DNA of 64,000 bases from Climacteris rufus. Lineage: Eukaryota > Chordata > Aves > Passeriformes > Climacteridae. A program made the position numbers and the translations under genes. The stretch spans positions 152,010 through 216,009 of the forward strand of contig VZRZ01007729.1 in NCBI GenBank assembly GCA_013398175.1, in the 5' to 3' direction. The notes beneath the pieces were generated by a model. That model searched no databases and was not told where the DNA came from. It was given only the letters and a program-made list of their open reading frames with translations. Shown here piece after piece: positions 10,885-23,100 of this stretch (positions within the stretch are counted from its first letter, which is position 1; each line of letters opens with the position of its first letter).

Positions 10885-13800
10885 TTTACTTTAGGTGGAA
10901 CAAGAAAATTTTTGAAATAGGATCAAGCATTCGGGGCTAGGACAGTCTTGAAGTAGAGTTCTGTGGAAATCTGAAATGTCATGGTTTATGCAAAATTAAG
11001 AAGTACAGGAAAATGTAACAAGTACTTCTAAATGGTATTTTCCTTTTTTCAGGATTTGTTTGTTTTATGAATGATGTGGAAATGTAAATTACTTTGCGTA
11101 TTTTTTTCTTTCATTGATACTTCAGAAAGGCTTCATAGTAAGAGTAGAATACACAAGCATCTGTTGTTAGGATGCCCACTAACCTTGTCTTTGCAACTCA
11201 TTTGTAGAGACCCATTTAGATTATTTATATTTCTGCTTCTCGGTGTGCACATTACAACAAAGTTTATTATTTGCTTATGTTTGGGTTTTTTTAAGACCAG
11301 GCTATTTTGATCTCTGTAGTTATCTGGGAGATCAGGTTTTTATTACTGTTCTATAATGTGATTTTTATATATTTTTCTGAAATAATTTAAAGGGCAGAAT
11401 TGTGTTAGCTTGTGCAATGTAAGCATGAATTACAGCAACTTCACAAATATTTTTGTAAGCCTTTTTTTTTTTTTTTTTTAGTTTCTCGTATTTTGTTTCT
11501 TTCTGATTGCTGCAGAAACACTCTGCTTTAAATTATGGTATGAAAGGAAATATTTGCAGCATGGTTTTTTGGTTTTTTTTGTGCAATAGTTTTTAATATA
11601 GGCCTTATTTGAAGAGACCAATAGAGGTTTGACATGGAAGAGATCTTTTTCTCCTTTTGTAGTTGTTTAGATCTGCAGGAGGAGCAGATGATATGTTTTG
11701 CAGCCTGCAGAAAATATTTGAATCTCAGATTTTTACCAAAATCATGACTGGTAGGGAAGTAGCTTATAGGAAGGAGTATGATAACTGTGAATGTCAATAA
11801 GCTTTTTTTTCTGTGTTCCTCTAAAATTGTAATCCTGGCTACAGGATAAAGAATATATGAATACAGAGATGTTTGAAATTATTTTATGATATGTTAGAAA
11901 GAGAAGCAAAAGACCTGAAACTCTTCAGTGTTTTTTTTGCCCCTGCAAGTTCTGGCACTATTGGGGAACTGAAATATTACAGTAATTCAGCAGTGCAGGG
12001 GCCAATAGCATGAAGGTGCACCATGAGGTGCACCTGTGATATTGCTCAAAGGGCTGGTCCTGCTTCAAACTGTGTTCTTCACTTTGTGCCTTAATAGAGT
12101 TAAAAGGCAAGTATTTATTTTTTACAGAGTCTGTACACACTGGGCAGCTCACAAATCACAAGTGCCTGATCTGTGTACAGACAGCTGCCCTCAGGCTGAG
12201 TCTCCATCAGCATTTCAGTTCAGGTCTGGGGTGTGCTTTTGAAACTTCCCACTCACTCCCACTGCCACTCTTACTCTACCTCAGTTCACCACACAAACTG
12301 GATTGCTTTCTGTTGATAGCAGAGGCAAACAGGCACCCCAGAAGCACGCCTAAAAGGAGTTACAGGCACTAAGGGACATGCAGTCTAAAAGGGACTAGGG
12401 CTAGCCCAAAGTAAAAGAGGTGAAACACACGTAATGTGGGTGCCAGGCTCTCAGCAGTTTACAGAGCGTTTCACAGAGCCACGCTCCTTATTAATATTCG
12501 CATAACTATAGTTAAAAAGACTGAAATTCAACCTGGAGATAATTCCCAAGGTATCTCAGCAATTTCTTTAGGACTGCAACTCAAGGCCCTAAGCCAAATT
12601 GCTGTAATGATTCACTGCACCTGGCTGTGTATAATCATGGCAGTAGTGATCGTTTATTATCCTTTTTTATTTTTTTAAAATCTTCTGTTGGCATGCCTAT
12701 GGAGGTGATGCAGATTTTTGCTCTATGCTTTCCCTGTATCTGCCAAGCCTCTGTACAGCAGAACCACTGCAGCTCTGCTGCATTTTGGGGCTGCCTCTGT
12801 CCTCACCATGGATTTCACATCACCTTTTCAACACACAGACATAAGACTGAATACATCTGTCAATGCTTCTTTATGGCAATTCTTGAGTTTTTAGTTTTGG
12901 AATGGTGCAAAAATATCTAAATAATCATGAAAATGAAAAATTTTTGTGAGAGAAGTTTGCAGCAGTGAAACAAGTCTGTCCCGTCTTCTTATAATACTGC
13001 CCTCGTTATGTTCTAACATATTTTTTTGTTTCCTGCTAAAATAAAAAAAAGACTTTGATGTGGTATTCAGTCTAGATTTTAGGTAGCCATTGAACTGACA
13101 ACTAGAAATGCAGAAAAGCCTGAGTAACTGATTTTCTCTTAAAATTATTTCAATTTCTATATACGTGTGAAGACTTCATTTTCTTTGGACTTCTTCAGTG
13201 TACAAGACAAAGCTGTGTCTGTCATATGGATTGATATTATTTTTCTTCATGGAGTAAAGCTTTTTCTTTGAATGGTTAGAAAGTACTGTGCAGTTCAATA
13301 GAAAATAGGACACTGGAAGAATATTGCCCTGGTGATAGAATATTTCCTGTTAGTATGGGGAAATAGTGCCTTTCCAGTTTTTATTATTTAGTTATTTTTA
13401 TTACAATATGCTTAGTAATTACAGATCATTGCTTTTGAATCCTGAGAATTCATGCCATGTATTGAGTTGGTTTTAAGTAAGTTTAGTGGATTTGTAGGAA
13501 GAAAATTAGTTCTTCTAGAGGTCATATTCTAATGGTAGCAATGTTCCTGAGGATATATGGGATTAATGGTTTTAGCCTTCGGTAACCATTAGGAAGCTTT
13601 CTTACCTTTTCTCCAACTAGAAACCTGAGCAGGGATAAAAGGAGGCAAGAAAAGTGATACACTGACCTAGCAAAAATAGATAAAGAACTAATTGGCTGAA
13701 ATGGTATCAGTGTATGTGATTGATTAAAAAATGAGGTGAAGACCTGCCAGGTGATCAGCACTTTCTGCACCACCAGGAGTTACTGAGCTGAGCAGGAACT

Positions 13801-16014
13801 GCAAGGGAGACCAAGCAGCAAAGACAGGGCATTGTCCAGCCGTCAGGAAAAGCAGTCATAGTGGCAGACTGAGGCCATCATAAGAGTAAGCAGACAAAAT
13901 ATTCATATAAGACTTCATTTGGATGCTTCAGGTTATACTCATGTTGCTTTATCCTGAAGTCTGAATGAAATGTTACTGAAGAATCAGAAAACTGAAGAGA
14001 GTGTGTTTTTGGTGAACAGCCTATAGGAACTAACATACTACATTACTCAGTGATCTACTCTGGCAATAAGCTTGGAAAGTAAAATGAATGTTACGCCAGA
14101 CCAGAAAATTGTTTGCTAGTTTGCTAAGTTTCTTTTTAATTCATATTAGGCAGTAGTCAATTTATCATGCTTATGATTCAATAAAAGACTTCTCCATATT
14201 TTCTTCTATTAGTATATTTTCATACATGAGGGAATATCTTACTGTTAGAGATAAATTTCACTTTCAAAGGCACCTAGAATGGTATTCAAAATCTTAACTT
14301 TCTCTAAATATGCATCAACCCCACCAAAATTTTATCAAAATCTGTTTCTTGCTATGTTTCATGCATTGGTTCTGTTGGTTGTTTGTAATAATTGAGTAAA
14401 GATTTCTGTTCCTGTAATTCCTACTGATTTTTTTTATAGCTACTGTAAGATTTTTTTTCTTATATCTAGTGACAAATTGTTAGATTGAAGTGGAGACTAG
14501 GGTGGAAGGAGATGATTGTATTTATAATAATTATATTAAAGGGGTATAGCCAAATGAGTGATCAGACCCAGGAAAATAAAATTTGGAATATATTGAAATA
14601 CTAGTAGAGGGATATGTTGCTTATATGCGCCTTTCACATACAGTTTTCGGGCTGATGGTAATTTAATGGCTACTGACTGAGGAAGGCATTTAAGTGCAGT
14701 TTCTTGTTTGGCAGAGAAGGATTTTGTTTGTGTATTTTCCATATAAATGGGGATGTCTGTACATCTGCTGTAATACAAGAGTTTCCTACCTCTCTGCAAC
14801 ATTATAATGTAGGTGTTACCTGTGATTCTTGGCAAAAAGGATGTATGTATGAAGTCCTCATTCATTAAGCTTTTGCTATTAGCTGCTGTTTCTTGTAGAC
14901 AGTTTCACATGTTACTGTTCCTTTAACACTTTAAAGGCCATTGGTACACAGCACACTTCGGTTTGATGCAGCCAAGGTTGTGCTAAATACATTTCTAATT
15001 CATGCTCACCAGTAGTAAAGATGACAATTTAAAATATCTTTTAGGATATAGCTATTCTTTTCCCTTTATTGTTCATCACTATCTAGCCTTTTCTCTTTTC
15101 GCCTCCTTCAGCTTTTTGCCAAACCAACCTCTCCTGATACATTTGACTGCGGGTCTTTGATGCAGTAATATTCTGTACTAAGAAGGAAAATCCTCTGAAA
15201 GGGGAAATATATGAGTATCCATGACTGAAGACCTGCAGTTGAAAAGAGTGGTTTATGATGTATAGAAGTTGGGATAAGAATAAACTGTGTGAGGATAACT
15301 GCTTAAGTTATCTGAAGTTAAGAGGTAGCTTAACTTTTAGTTTATTGTTTGTGTTGGTTTGATTCTGGCTTGCTGTACAGAATAGAGTACTGTGAAGAAC
15401 TTTAATGTATAAATCCATGGAAAAATCAAAGTCCTTCATCAAAGTGGTGTTACATTTTGACTTGGCAACATCAAATATGGAGTTCTGTATCTTTGGGTTA
15501 AATAACAATTTAAAAAAACAATTGTTTTAAATATCTACTTTTTGGTTTTGCTGAATTCTTTGTCTTATGAAGAGAGTTAAGTAATTATATAATTGCTTTA
15601 TTCATGATTTACATTTATTCATTATGTCGTTTTAACCTCTTCATTTAAAGGTGCCAGACTTCACCCCTAAATAAATAAATGTCAGCCCCTGTAGCCTTTA
15701 TACCAGTACTCTTCCCTTTTTCTTCTCTTTCTCAACAATGCCTTTATTTTACATTGTGGTTCAGCCCAGAGAAGTATTTTCATTGATCTGTGTATGTCAA
15801 GAGAATTTTTTCCCCCTTCAGTGGTCATACTTTGTTTTTAATTCTAGATGAAGTATTTCATATGATTCTTTCTCCTGTGCTTCTATTAGGCTTGGCAATG
15901 CTGTGTTCCATCTGCCATTGTTTCCTCTTTCACTGAGCTCTTTTCAGCAACCCAAAAGCTCCTTGGCCTGCTTTGGCCTTAATTAATCGAAGACTTGTTG
16001 AGTCTTCTGTAAAC
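10885..16014. other. Non-coding sequence, no identifiable gene
   Basis: The region is AT-rich with a few moderately GC-rich patches (12130-12370 and 12680-12830). The longest frames (11528-11797 minus, 12627-12920 plus, 14536-14865 minus) show no domain or family resemblance that I can see. One interleaved pair of inverted repeats at 12129-12190 is listed as a finding. Confidence 0.45.
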
Positions 16015-16470
16015 ATCTCCATCTTATTGTTAGTCCCATTTCCAGATGATTAATAAATAGGTTTAACACTCTCATCCTTTGTAAAGAACCTGAGGGCACT
16101 CTGCTGTTAACCTTTAGCCGCATGAAGCAGTGACCACTAATAAATGCACTCTGTTTCTGTGTTCTCCTTTTTGTAGTTGGTTTACCTAATCAATGACAAT
16201 ACTTTACTTCTCGTCCTGTGATTACTTAGCTTCTCTAACAACCTTTTGTGGGAAGCATTTTCAAAGGCTTTTTGGAAGTCCAGAAAATTTGTATCTGCCA
16301 GTTCTTTCTTATCTGCTATTTATTAACATACCAAAAGAATACTAATAGGTTAAGGAGACATAGAAGGCATTAAGACTTCTAACTTAATCCATGTGTTTAA
16401 CACTTTTGCCTTTAATTGGCTCCTCAATTATGACTGCAGTAATATGTGTGTGAAGCTGAATTCTTTGTCA
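16015..16470 (-). pseudogene. Ancient CR1/L3-like LINE reverse-transcriptase relic
   Basis: Read on the minus strand, bases around 16225-16295 translate to a block containing LDFQKAFENASH followed by KRLLEKL. This matches the motif A region of LINE reverse transcriptases of the CR1/L2/L3 group, where the consensus is F/L-x-D-x-x-K-A-F-D followed a few residues later by His; the first aspartate is a catalytic metal ligand. Here the second D of the AFD is replaced by E. The frame is broken by stops on both sides, so this is a fossil. The plus-strand text also resembles widespread amniote CR1 copies in this stretch (the part reading through CAAAGGCTTTTTGGAAGTCC and the TTAGGTT-like segment downstream). 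The boundaries are approximate; similarity may start near 15960. The family name is by recognition, not by a search. Confidence 0.65.
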
Positions 16471-19400
16471 GTTTCTCTCAGTAGTAACGTGAAGATCACA
16501 GCTGTCCAGTGTGGTTCAGTATACAAACTGATTTCAATGGGAAACTGCATAATCATTGATTTCTTTTGATTAATCTTAAATTGTTTTGAGAGTCTTGAAT
16601 AAACAGTATCCCATTCTTGAGATACATTGATCTTTTATTTGTTGATTTGTTTCAGCATTTTTTCCTGTGATACCTGAATCATCAAAAGCTCCTTTTCTTT
16701 ACTTGGAAACTCTGGTATATCCTTGGTGCTATGAGAAAAAAAGTGATGTAAAAAATAATATGCTTTCTCTTCTATATTCTTATCTTATTTAGTTTTTCCT
16801 TTAACTTATTGGGAGGAGATTAATGATTTTTCTTGGCCATATTATTTGTACCTGGTGACTACATATATTTTCATTTAGCCATCCCTCTTCCCTCTTCAGA
16901 TGTGCCTGTCATTGTTTACACATCTTGGACTTATGACCATGAGTTTTGTGTCAGGTGCACTGGAAAACCCACAACTGTTGCAGTCCCAAAAGTAACTTGA
17001 AGCTTTCATGTTCAAGGAACTGATTGCATTGAAGTGTAATTTATTTATTTTATTTTTATTTTTAAATCTGTACCACTTGGAAGGGAGAGTAACATGTTTT
17101 TCTCAAAGATGGGGTGCAGAATTGGAACCATGTGTGCTGAATCATGCAGTAGGGTCATAGCCTGAGAGGGGATAACAAGGTAAACTTACATTCTAATGAG
17201 AAATCTAGGACAAAAGAAAATACTGGAAATTTTTACTGATATACTGTTTCTAAGTAGCTTGTTTTCCAAGTCTTTCTTCCTATATGTCTTGCAGTGTCTA
17301 TGCACGTGTGCCTTATTTTCTCAGGTGTTGCTTTATGAAACTGTAATATGAATGGGTTCTGTATCCATGTCTTTCAGAGAAGCAAACAGGTTTGGTGGTT
17401 TTTTTTTTTAAACTTTCTCCTCCAAAAACCCGGCAGGCTTGGGGATGCTGTTTTCCAATATTTGTGTAATTGCCTGATAGCTGGAGAACTCAGTTAAGAA
17501 GTAGGGAATTTGCTGGTGTTATGTTCGGTGCTCTCCACAGCTTGAAGATATTCAAAGGCACTTGAACATAGTGAAGCAGTAGGGATAGGATCAAGTGGTA
17601 GCTGGTAGGCTTTAGATGAGAAATACGTAGTGATAAGTTTCTCTGCCTTCAAAATTATTTGGTTTTTTCTCTGTATTTTGAAATTTCCAGTTAGATTTTG
17701 CTGAGAACTGTTTTTAATGACTAGTAGTAGTAATAATTCTAAAAGTATTTTGATAGAAAATCTCCAGTCACATCTGCTGAATTGTTTTTGATGGCATATA
17801 TCTTGATATCTCTTTCGCCTCACACAAAACTCTGCTGCTGCACAGCCCCCTCCTCCTTTGAGCAAAGAAAGGTGCTTTCACGCTACAGAAAGTGTGAAGT
17901 AACTGTTCAAACTCTCCTACCTGTCACATTAATGATTTTGGACTTAGGACAGAGCAATAGTGAAACAGCTTGCCTGTTTGAAGCCATTCCCACCTGAACA
18001 TACCTATATCAATATATGCCCTCCAGGGAATGTTTTAAACCATTAAAGGCTACAAGGTTTGAAACTTTACCAAAGCTATATATATGCAGTAAAAGACCCA
18101 GAGGAACTTTTGCCTCAGTAATAGCTTCTCCTGGGTCTTCCAGCATACACCAGGGCATATTACAAACATCAAAATATGCTCACTGGGTACAGGCTACATT
18201 TCAGTTCCTCCAGGGATGTTTTACAGCGATGGAAATAGAATCCTTTCTCTATTCTACTCTCACAAGCATTCAAGTAGGAAGTACTTAGGAGGACAGTCAC
18301 AAAAAACAGTGTCTAAAGGAAATTAAGAGGAATGACCTGGCTTTGAGAGATGCTGAGCACTCGTATGCTGAGTTGGGACACAAATTAGGATCTAATTTGT
18401 ATCACATAAAAAAAGTTCACATAGGAAGAAATGCTTTTCAATGAAACCAAGACAGTTTAATGTACTTGGTAGGAAACCATGTAGTCCTTTTTGAATATGA
18501 TTTTCTTTTTCAGATTTTTTAATGTTTTTCAGTGATCATTCTGGATACTTCCATAAGGACTTACAGCCACAATAAAGTATTCCATTGTATCACTGAAGTG
18601 TATTTTGTTGGGGGCTTATTTTTTTTTTTCCTAATGTCCAATGCAAAGAGGTAGTGAAGACAGCGTACAAGAAAAGAATTGTCTTCACTACAAGTGATTC
18701 ATCTAAAGATGTTGCTGATGCAGTAGGCTTAACATTCTCCTCCAGGTGCAATGCCTATGTCTGTTTACATGAGAAAGAACATGCTCTCTGTAGACTGGCA
18801 GGAGGTGAGTTCTCCAGATGGAAGAAGAGAAATTCAGACTGTGTGGTGTGCAGATCCCTTTAACATAAACCTGAGCTGCTTAGCTGACTTAGTACTAGGG
18901 ATTTTGAGCTTGTAAACAACTCACTTCAAGTTGACATCATGTCAGGTTTTGCATTGTGTTTGGATGTGTTCAGTCATACATGCAGGGACAAGGGATTTTG
19001 TGATAAAGTATTCCTGCTTTCTGTTTAGCTAGAAAAGACAATTGATGGGCAGCTGAAAAGGTATTATAATAAAAAAAAAACACATTTGATTTGCTTTCCT
19101 GGTTAGGCAGCATATTAAAAGAAGTTCTTGGTCTCACTATGTAAAATAGTGACAATAGAAAACTGGAGAAATCATTCCTTATACATTATTTTTCAAAGAT
19201 TTACTGAAGGTTAAAAGCTTTATCACAGTTTTCCTTCTTGTGAACAGGTTGAACATTGTTTTCTTCCTTTCTGTAATGAGAAAAATACCTACTTACCATT
19301 TACCTAGTTATGCTGTATTAATAAAAACTCTCTTAATCAAATGTTTTCCAAAAGACTGTCATAGACAAGGTGAGCCAAATCAGTCAAGAGAAGTTTCCCT

Positions 19401-20106
19401 ACAAAGGCTGTTTTTTTCTTCTTCTAATAGTCACTTCCCTGAGAAGAACTGATTGCTTGCCAGAACTACTCTCCTCTTGCAGAAGCTTACCATTCAGAGT
19501 GAAAGAGCACACACACCATCCGTCTATACAGAGTGGAGGCACTTTCCATAGTGCTGCCTTTTTTTGAAACAGGGGCAGCACTAACTACTTCCTTGTAGGT
19601 GACACTCCATGGACATGGAATGTCAGGTGAGACCTTCTGGAACATACTATGAGGCATGTACATTTAGCACTTCATGCATCACTCTTCAGGAAAGCAATCG
19701 ACTGGCTTAAAATAATCCCTTGTGGTTTCCCACCATAAAACTGGATATATTTTGCTCTGTCTGGATTGGCTGTAAGATGTTTCCATGTACAAGATGTTCC
19801 CATGTGCTGGCAGTCACTAGCAGTTGAATCAGTTCTTTGAGATCATCAGCAAGAATAAGTAGCAGCAACTCATAGTTTTGCTAGTGGCTGGCATTAAGAT
19901 CAAGCTGAAACAGGTATTTTGAATAAGTGTTGGAGAAAAGGGTTAACTATATTTCTGAGCAGTGTAACTGTTTTTTCTACATAGCACCTACTTTTCTAAG
20001 TTTTTTTTTACACTAAATCAACAAAATTAGCATTAAAAGGATAGTTAGTGAGCTCCCTGTGTCCGAAAGGGAACTAGGGAATGGCTGTTTAGGAAAAATG
20101 CCTATC
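16471..20106. other. Non-coding sequence with weak exon-like signals
   Basis: No identifiable gene is seen. The frame at 17494-17865 on the minus strand is open for 123 codons but has no motif. A short segment at 18746-18804 with good splice sites is listed in the findings. Confidence 0.4.
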
Positions 20107-20132
20107 ATTTTGTTTGTCTGTTTGTTTGTTTG
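20107..20132. repeat. (TTTG)n microsatellite
   Basis: Short tandem TTTG units with one TCTG variant are followed by TTTGACAG. The tract is too short to say more. Confidence 0.8.
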
Positions 20133-23100
20133 ACAGAAGATTATATGTTTTCATGCATCTTTTAACTTTTAAAATGCAGAAACTGCACTTCACTTGAGGA
20201 CATTAAAACTGTGTCTGGATTAAGAATCTACATAAAAGGTCAGAATTGAAGGTGCATTAGCAATAACAATGTTATGAACATATCAAATGTTTTTAAACTG
20301 GAAACTTGACTGGCCATTACAGGAAGTTTAGATCGACTACAATTTGATGCTTTCTGTCTGTAATATTTGTAATATTCTATTTGTGTAATGGAGTTAATAG
20401 AAAATCTTAAATAAATGTAATAAAAACCTGGATGGCTTTAATGGATAAAATGTGTTATGTGCATGAAGCCTGTTTTCTGTTTTGTTCATTCAGGGATCAA
20501 GTGCGGTATCCCAGAACTTCCTGGATCTAGGAGATAAAGTGTCTTTATTTCAGCCTTTATGAGGATTAGTGAGTGTCTATTAATTTAACAGGTTTCCATT
20601 ATCCACCCCAGGATTTATTGCTCAGGTCAGTTTTCTCCAAAAAGGCAAAATAATTTGTTTACAGAAAACCACCATCCTTATTTTTGAGGGACCAACTGCA
20701 CACTGACAGGAAGAGTTAAAAGCATGTTCTCCGAGATTAATTTTTCTGTATTATATTGAAGAGTTTTATTTGGATATGAATGATGTTCTGTGGCTTGAAT
20801 TTGTATTTAATTTGTTGTATTTTATTTGTTACTACTTGCTTTAGGATGGTAATTGACCATTATTGAGTTAATAAAAACAAAAAATTAGCTATGTTTTCTT
20901 AATGTAAAAAAGCAATAGGATGGTGTCCCTTTGGAAGGTCTGAGTGCTGTAAAATATAATACAAGTCAGGTCAGTTAAATCACTTTTGAATTCTAGTTAT
21001 GAACAGAATTTGCAAGCAAATTATGTGTTCCTTCAGTACTTAGCACTTCAACCTAAAGGATGCTGATCACTCATAAAACAATTAGATTTGCTAACATGAA
21101 AGTGCATTGAAGTAGTGGTCTTGGATAAGAATTGTGTACGTTTCCTTTTTTTCCATACTGAATTTTTTTATGAAGAGGGAATTTTCCAAGATGACCTTCA
21201 CGGTTGTATTCCATCTATGCATTGTTCTAGGAGCTGAAGATGACCTAGTAGACCTTAGAAGCAATATTTAGCTTGGAGTTGCTTTTCCTTGTCTGAAAAA
21301 AAAAGACAAAAACCAAAAACCAAACCATCACCTGGCATCCCTGAATTTTGTTTTTCTCACTGGCAGAGAGCGAAATCATAACTCTTCTGTAAAGTCTGAA
21401 TAAACAACCTTTATGAGGGGTTTTGCTAGGATTTGAAGGGATTGAAAGAAATCCCCTTATGGGCTGCAGAACACTTAGGATATAATTCATCTTAGCAACT
21501 TTTACTGTCTGAAAGCTAAGTGTCTGGTTAAGCAAGTTAACTTGGCTCCCTACATAGTTAATGGGGAGAAATGGTCTCCTCTCTTCTCTAAACAGGCATT
21601 TAAAATAGATGGGTTGAATTACCCTCTGGAGTTTCTGCACTCTCTCCATTAATTAGGGAGGGATTAATCAGTTCTAACTTTAATGTCTAGAAGTTAGACT
21701 TCAAAGTCTTAGTTAAACACTGTGTATCAAAGGGGGAAAAAAAATTTTCAAAGAATCATCCATCTTCCTATAATATGGGCATTTGTGACAGGGCAAATGA
21801 ATGTATGAAGGGAGCCTAAGGTGACAGATGTCTCAGAAAGATGGAAGGTTAGGCTAGATAGCTGAAATTAAATGAGATTAATTTCTCTCTGGTTACTCGG
21901 ACAGCAAGTTATCCACGAGAACTGCAGATCAGGTGTTTCTGCGCTCTGAGGAAAGCAGGGCTATGAATCCATCATGTTATAGATGTGCTGCTGATCTCCC
22001 ATTGCCTTTTCTCCTGATTTTGTGTTAGGAAAAAAGCTATATGGTACTTCAAAATACGTTTCAGAAGTGAAGTGCCTCTGCAGGATGTCTCTGCATCAGA
22101 GCCTTCTGCACAGTGGAGGCTCTTGATTGCTATGCCTTTGGATGCTTTCCACAGACACTCTGCAGGTTTAGATGTCTAAGGGAGGTGGGGCTGTTGTTTG
22201 CAACAAGATTTTGTGAGTGAAAATGCTACATTTGCTACATGCCAAGGGATGTACTTCAAATTATTTTTCCATGCAAAAGCAAGGATTACGGAATCTAATG
22301 AACTGAATCGCTCAAGATGTACATGGTTCCCCTTCTTAGCAAATGGTGTTATTCTGCATAATATTCTTTGTACTTCTCTACCATTCAGTGATTTCCTTTT
22401 AACCCACACTTAAAAACAAGCTTGTATTTGGCAGCAGTCTGGATTTCAGTACCATGGGGGTTTTTTTTGAGAAAAATTTCAGCTATTTACTATTGAGTCC
22501 TTGCTGCCTAGTTTGACTGCAAACCCATTTCTCTAGGCTTTGGTTTAATGAGTAAATTAGTGCAGTGTCAAGTAGAATACAGATGTGCAGGGTGACAGCT
22601 ACTATTCTATAATAGCCTGTGTGTGTATGCTTGTTCTCTGACAGTATTGAGAGCAGTTTAACACTACTTATTCTACCCACATTGTCAGTATTATTAAGGA
22701 AACATATAGAGATACTGAAATGTACATTAAAAAGTTATTTTCTTCCCTCTCTTTCTTGTTTCTCCCCACCTCCTTCCTTTCATCCAGGGTCACACACAGG
22801 AAAGCGTGGCACAAAAAGAGCAAACACTTCTCTAATGGTCTTCAGTCAGTTGTTCATAAAAGAGGGGCAGTTAAAAGTTGAATAGTAACAACAGAATGAG
22901 GAAAGCCAAACAAAAGTTAAAGCTGTAATGATAAGCCTAAGGTCTTCCATTTACATACCCTTTCTTACCAAGACAACTGTAATAAGTTTATCCTACAGTT
23001 CCTTAAGGTATCCCTAAGGCTATCCTTAAAAGTAATCCTGATGATCATAAGACCATATTTTATTTCCTTTATTCTAGCTTTTTTGAGTCCTGGACTTGAT

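Noticed and set aside
17494..17865. 123-codon minus-strand frame
   Set aside because: No domain. I considered a LINE fragment but could not see the conserved blocks.
18014..18160. Nested 9-base inverted repeats (18014-18022 with 18152-18160; 18093-18101 with 18131-18139)
   Set aside because: Arms this short and this close are expected several times by chance in 64 kb.
21245..21649. 134-codon minus-strand frame
   Set aside because: Longest frame outside the artefacts, but it has no motif, no flanking promoter or splice logic and a chance-like composition.
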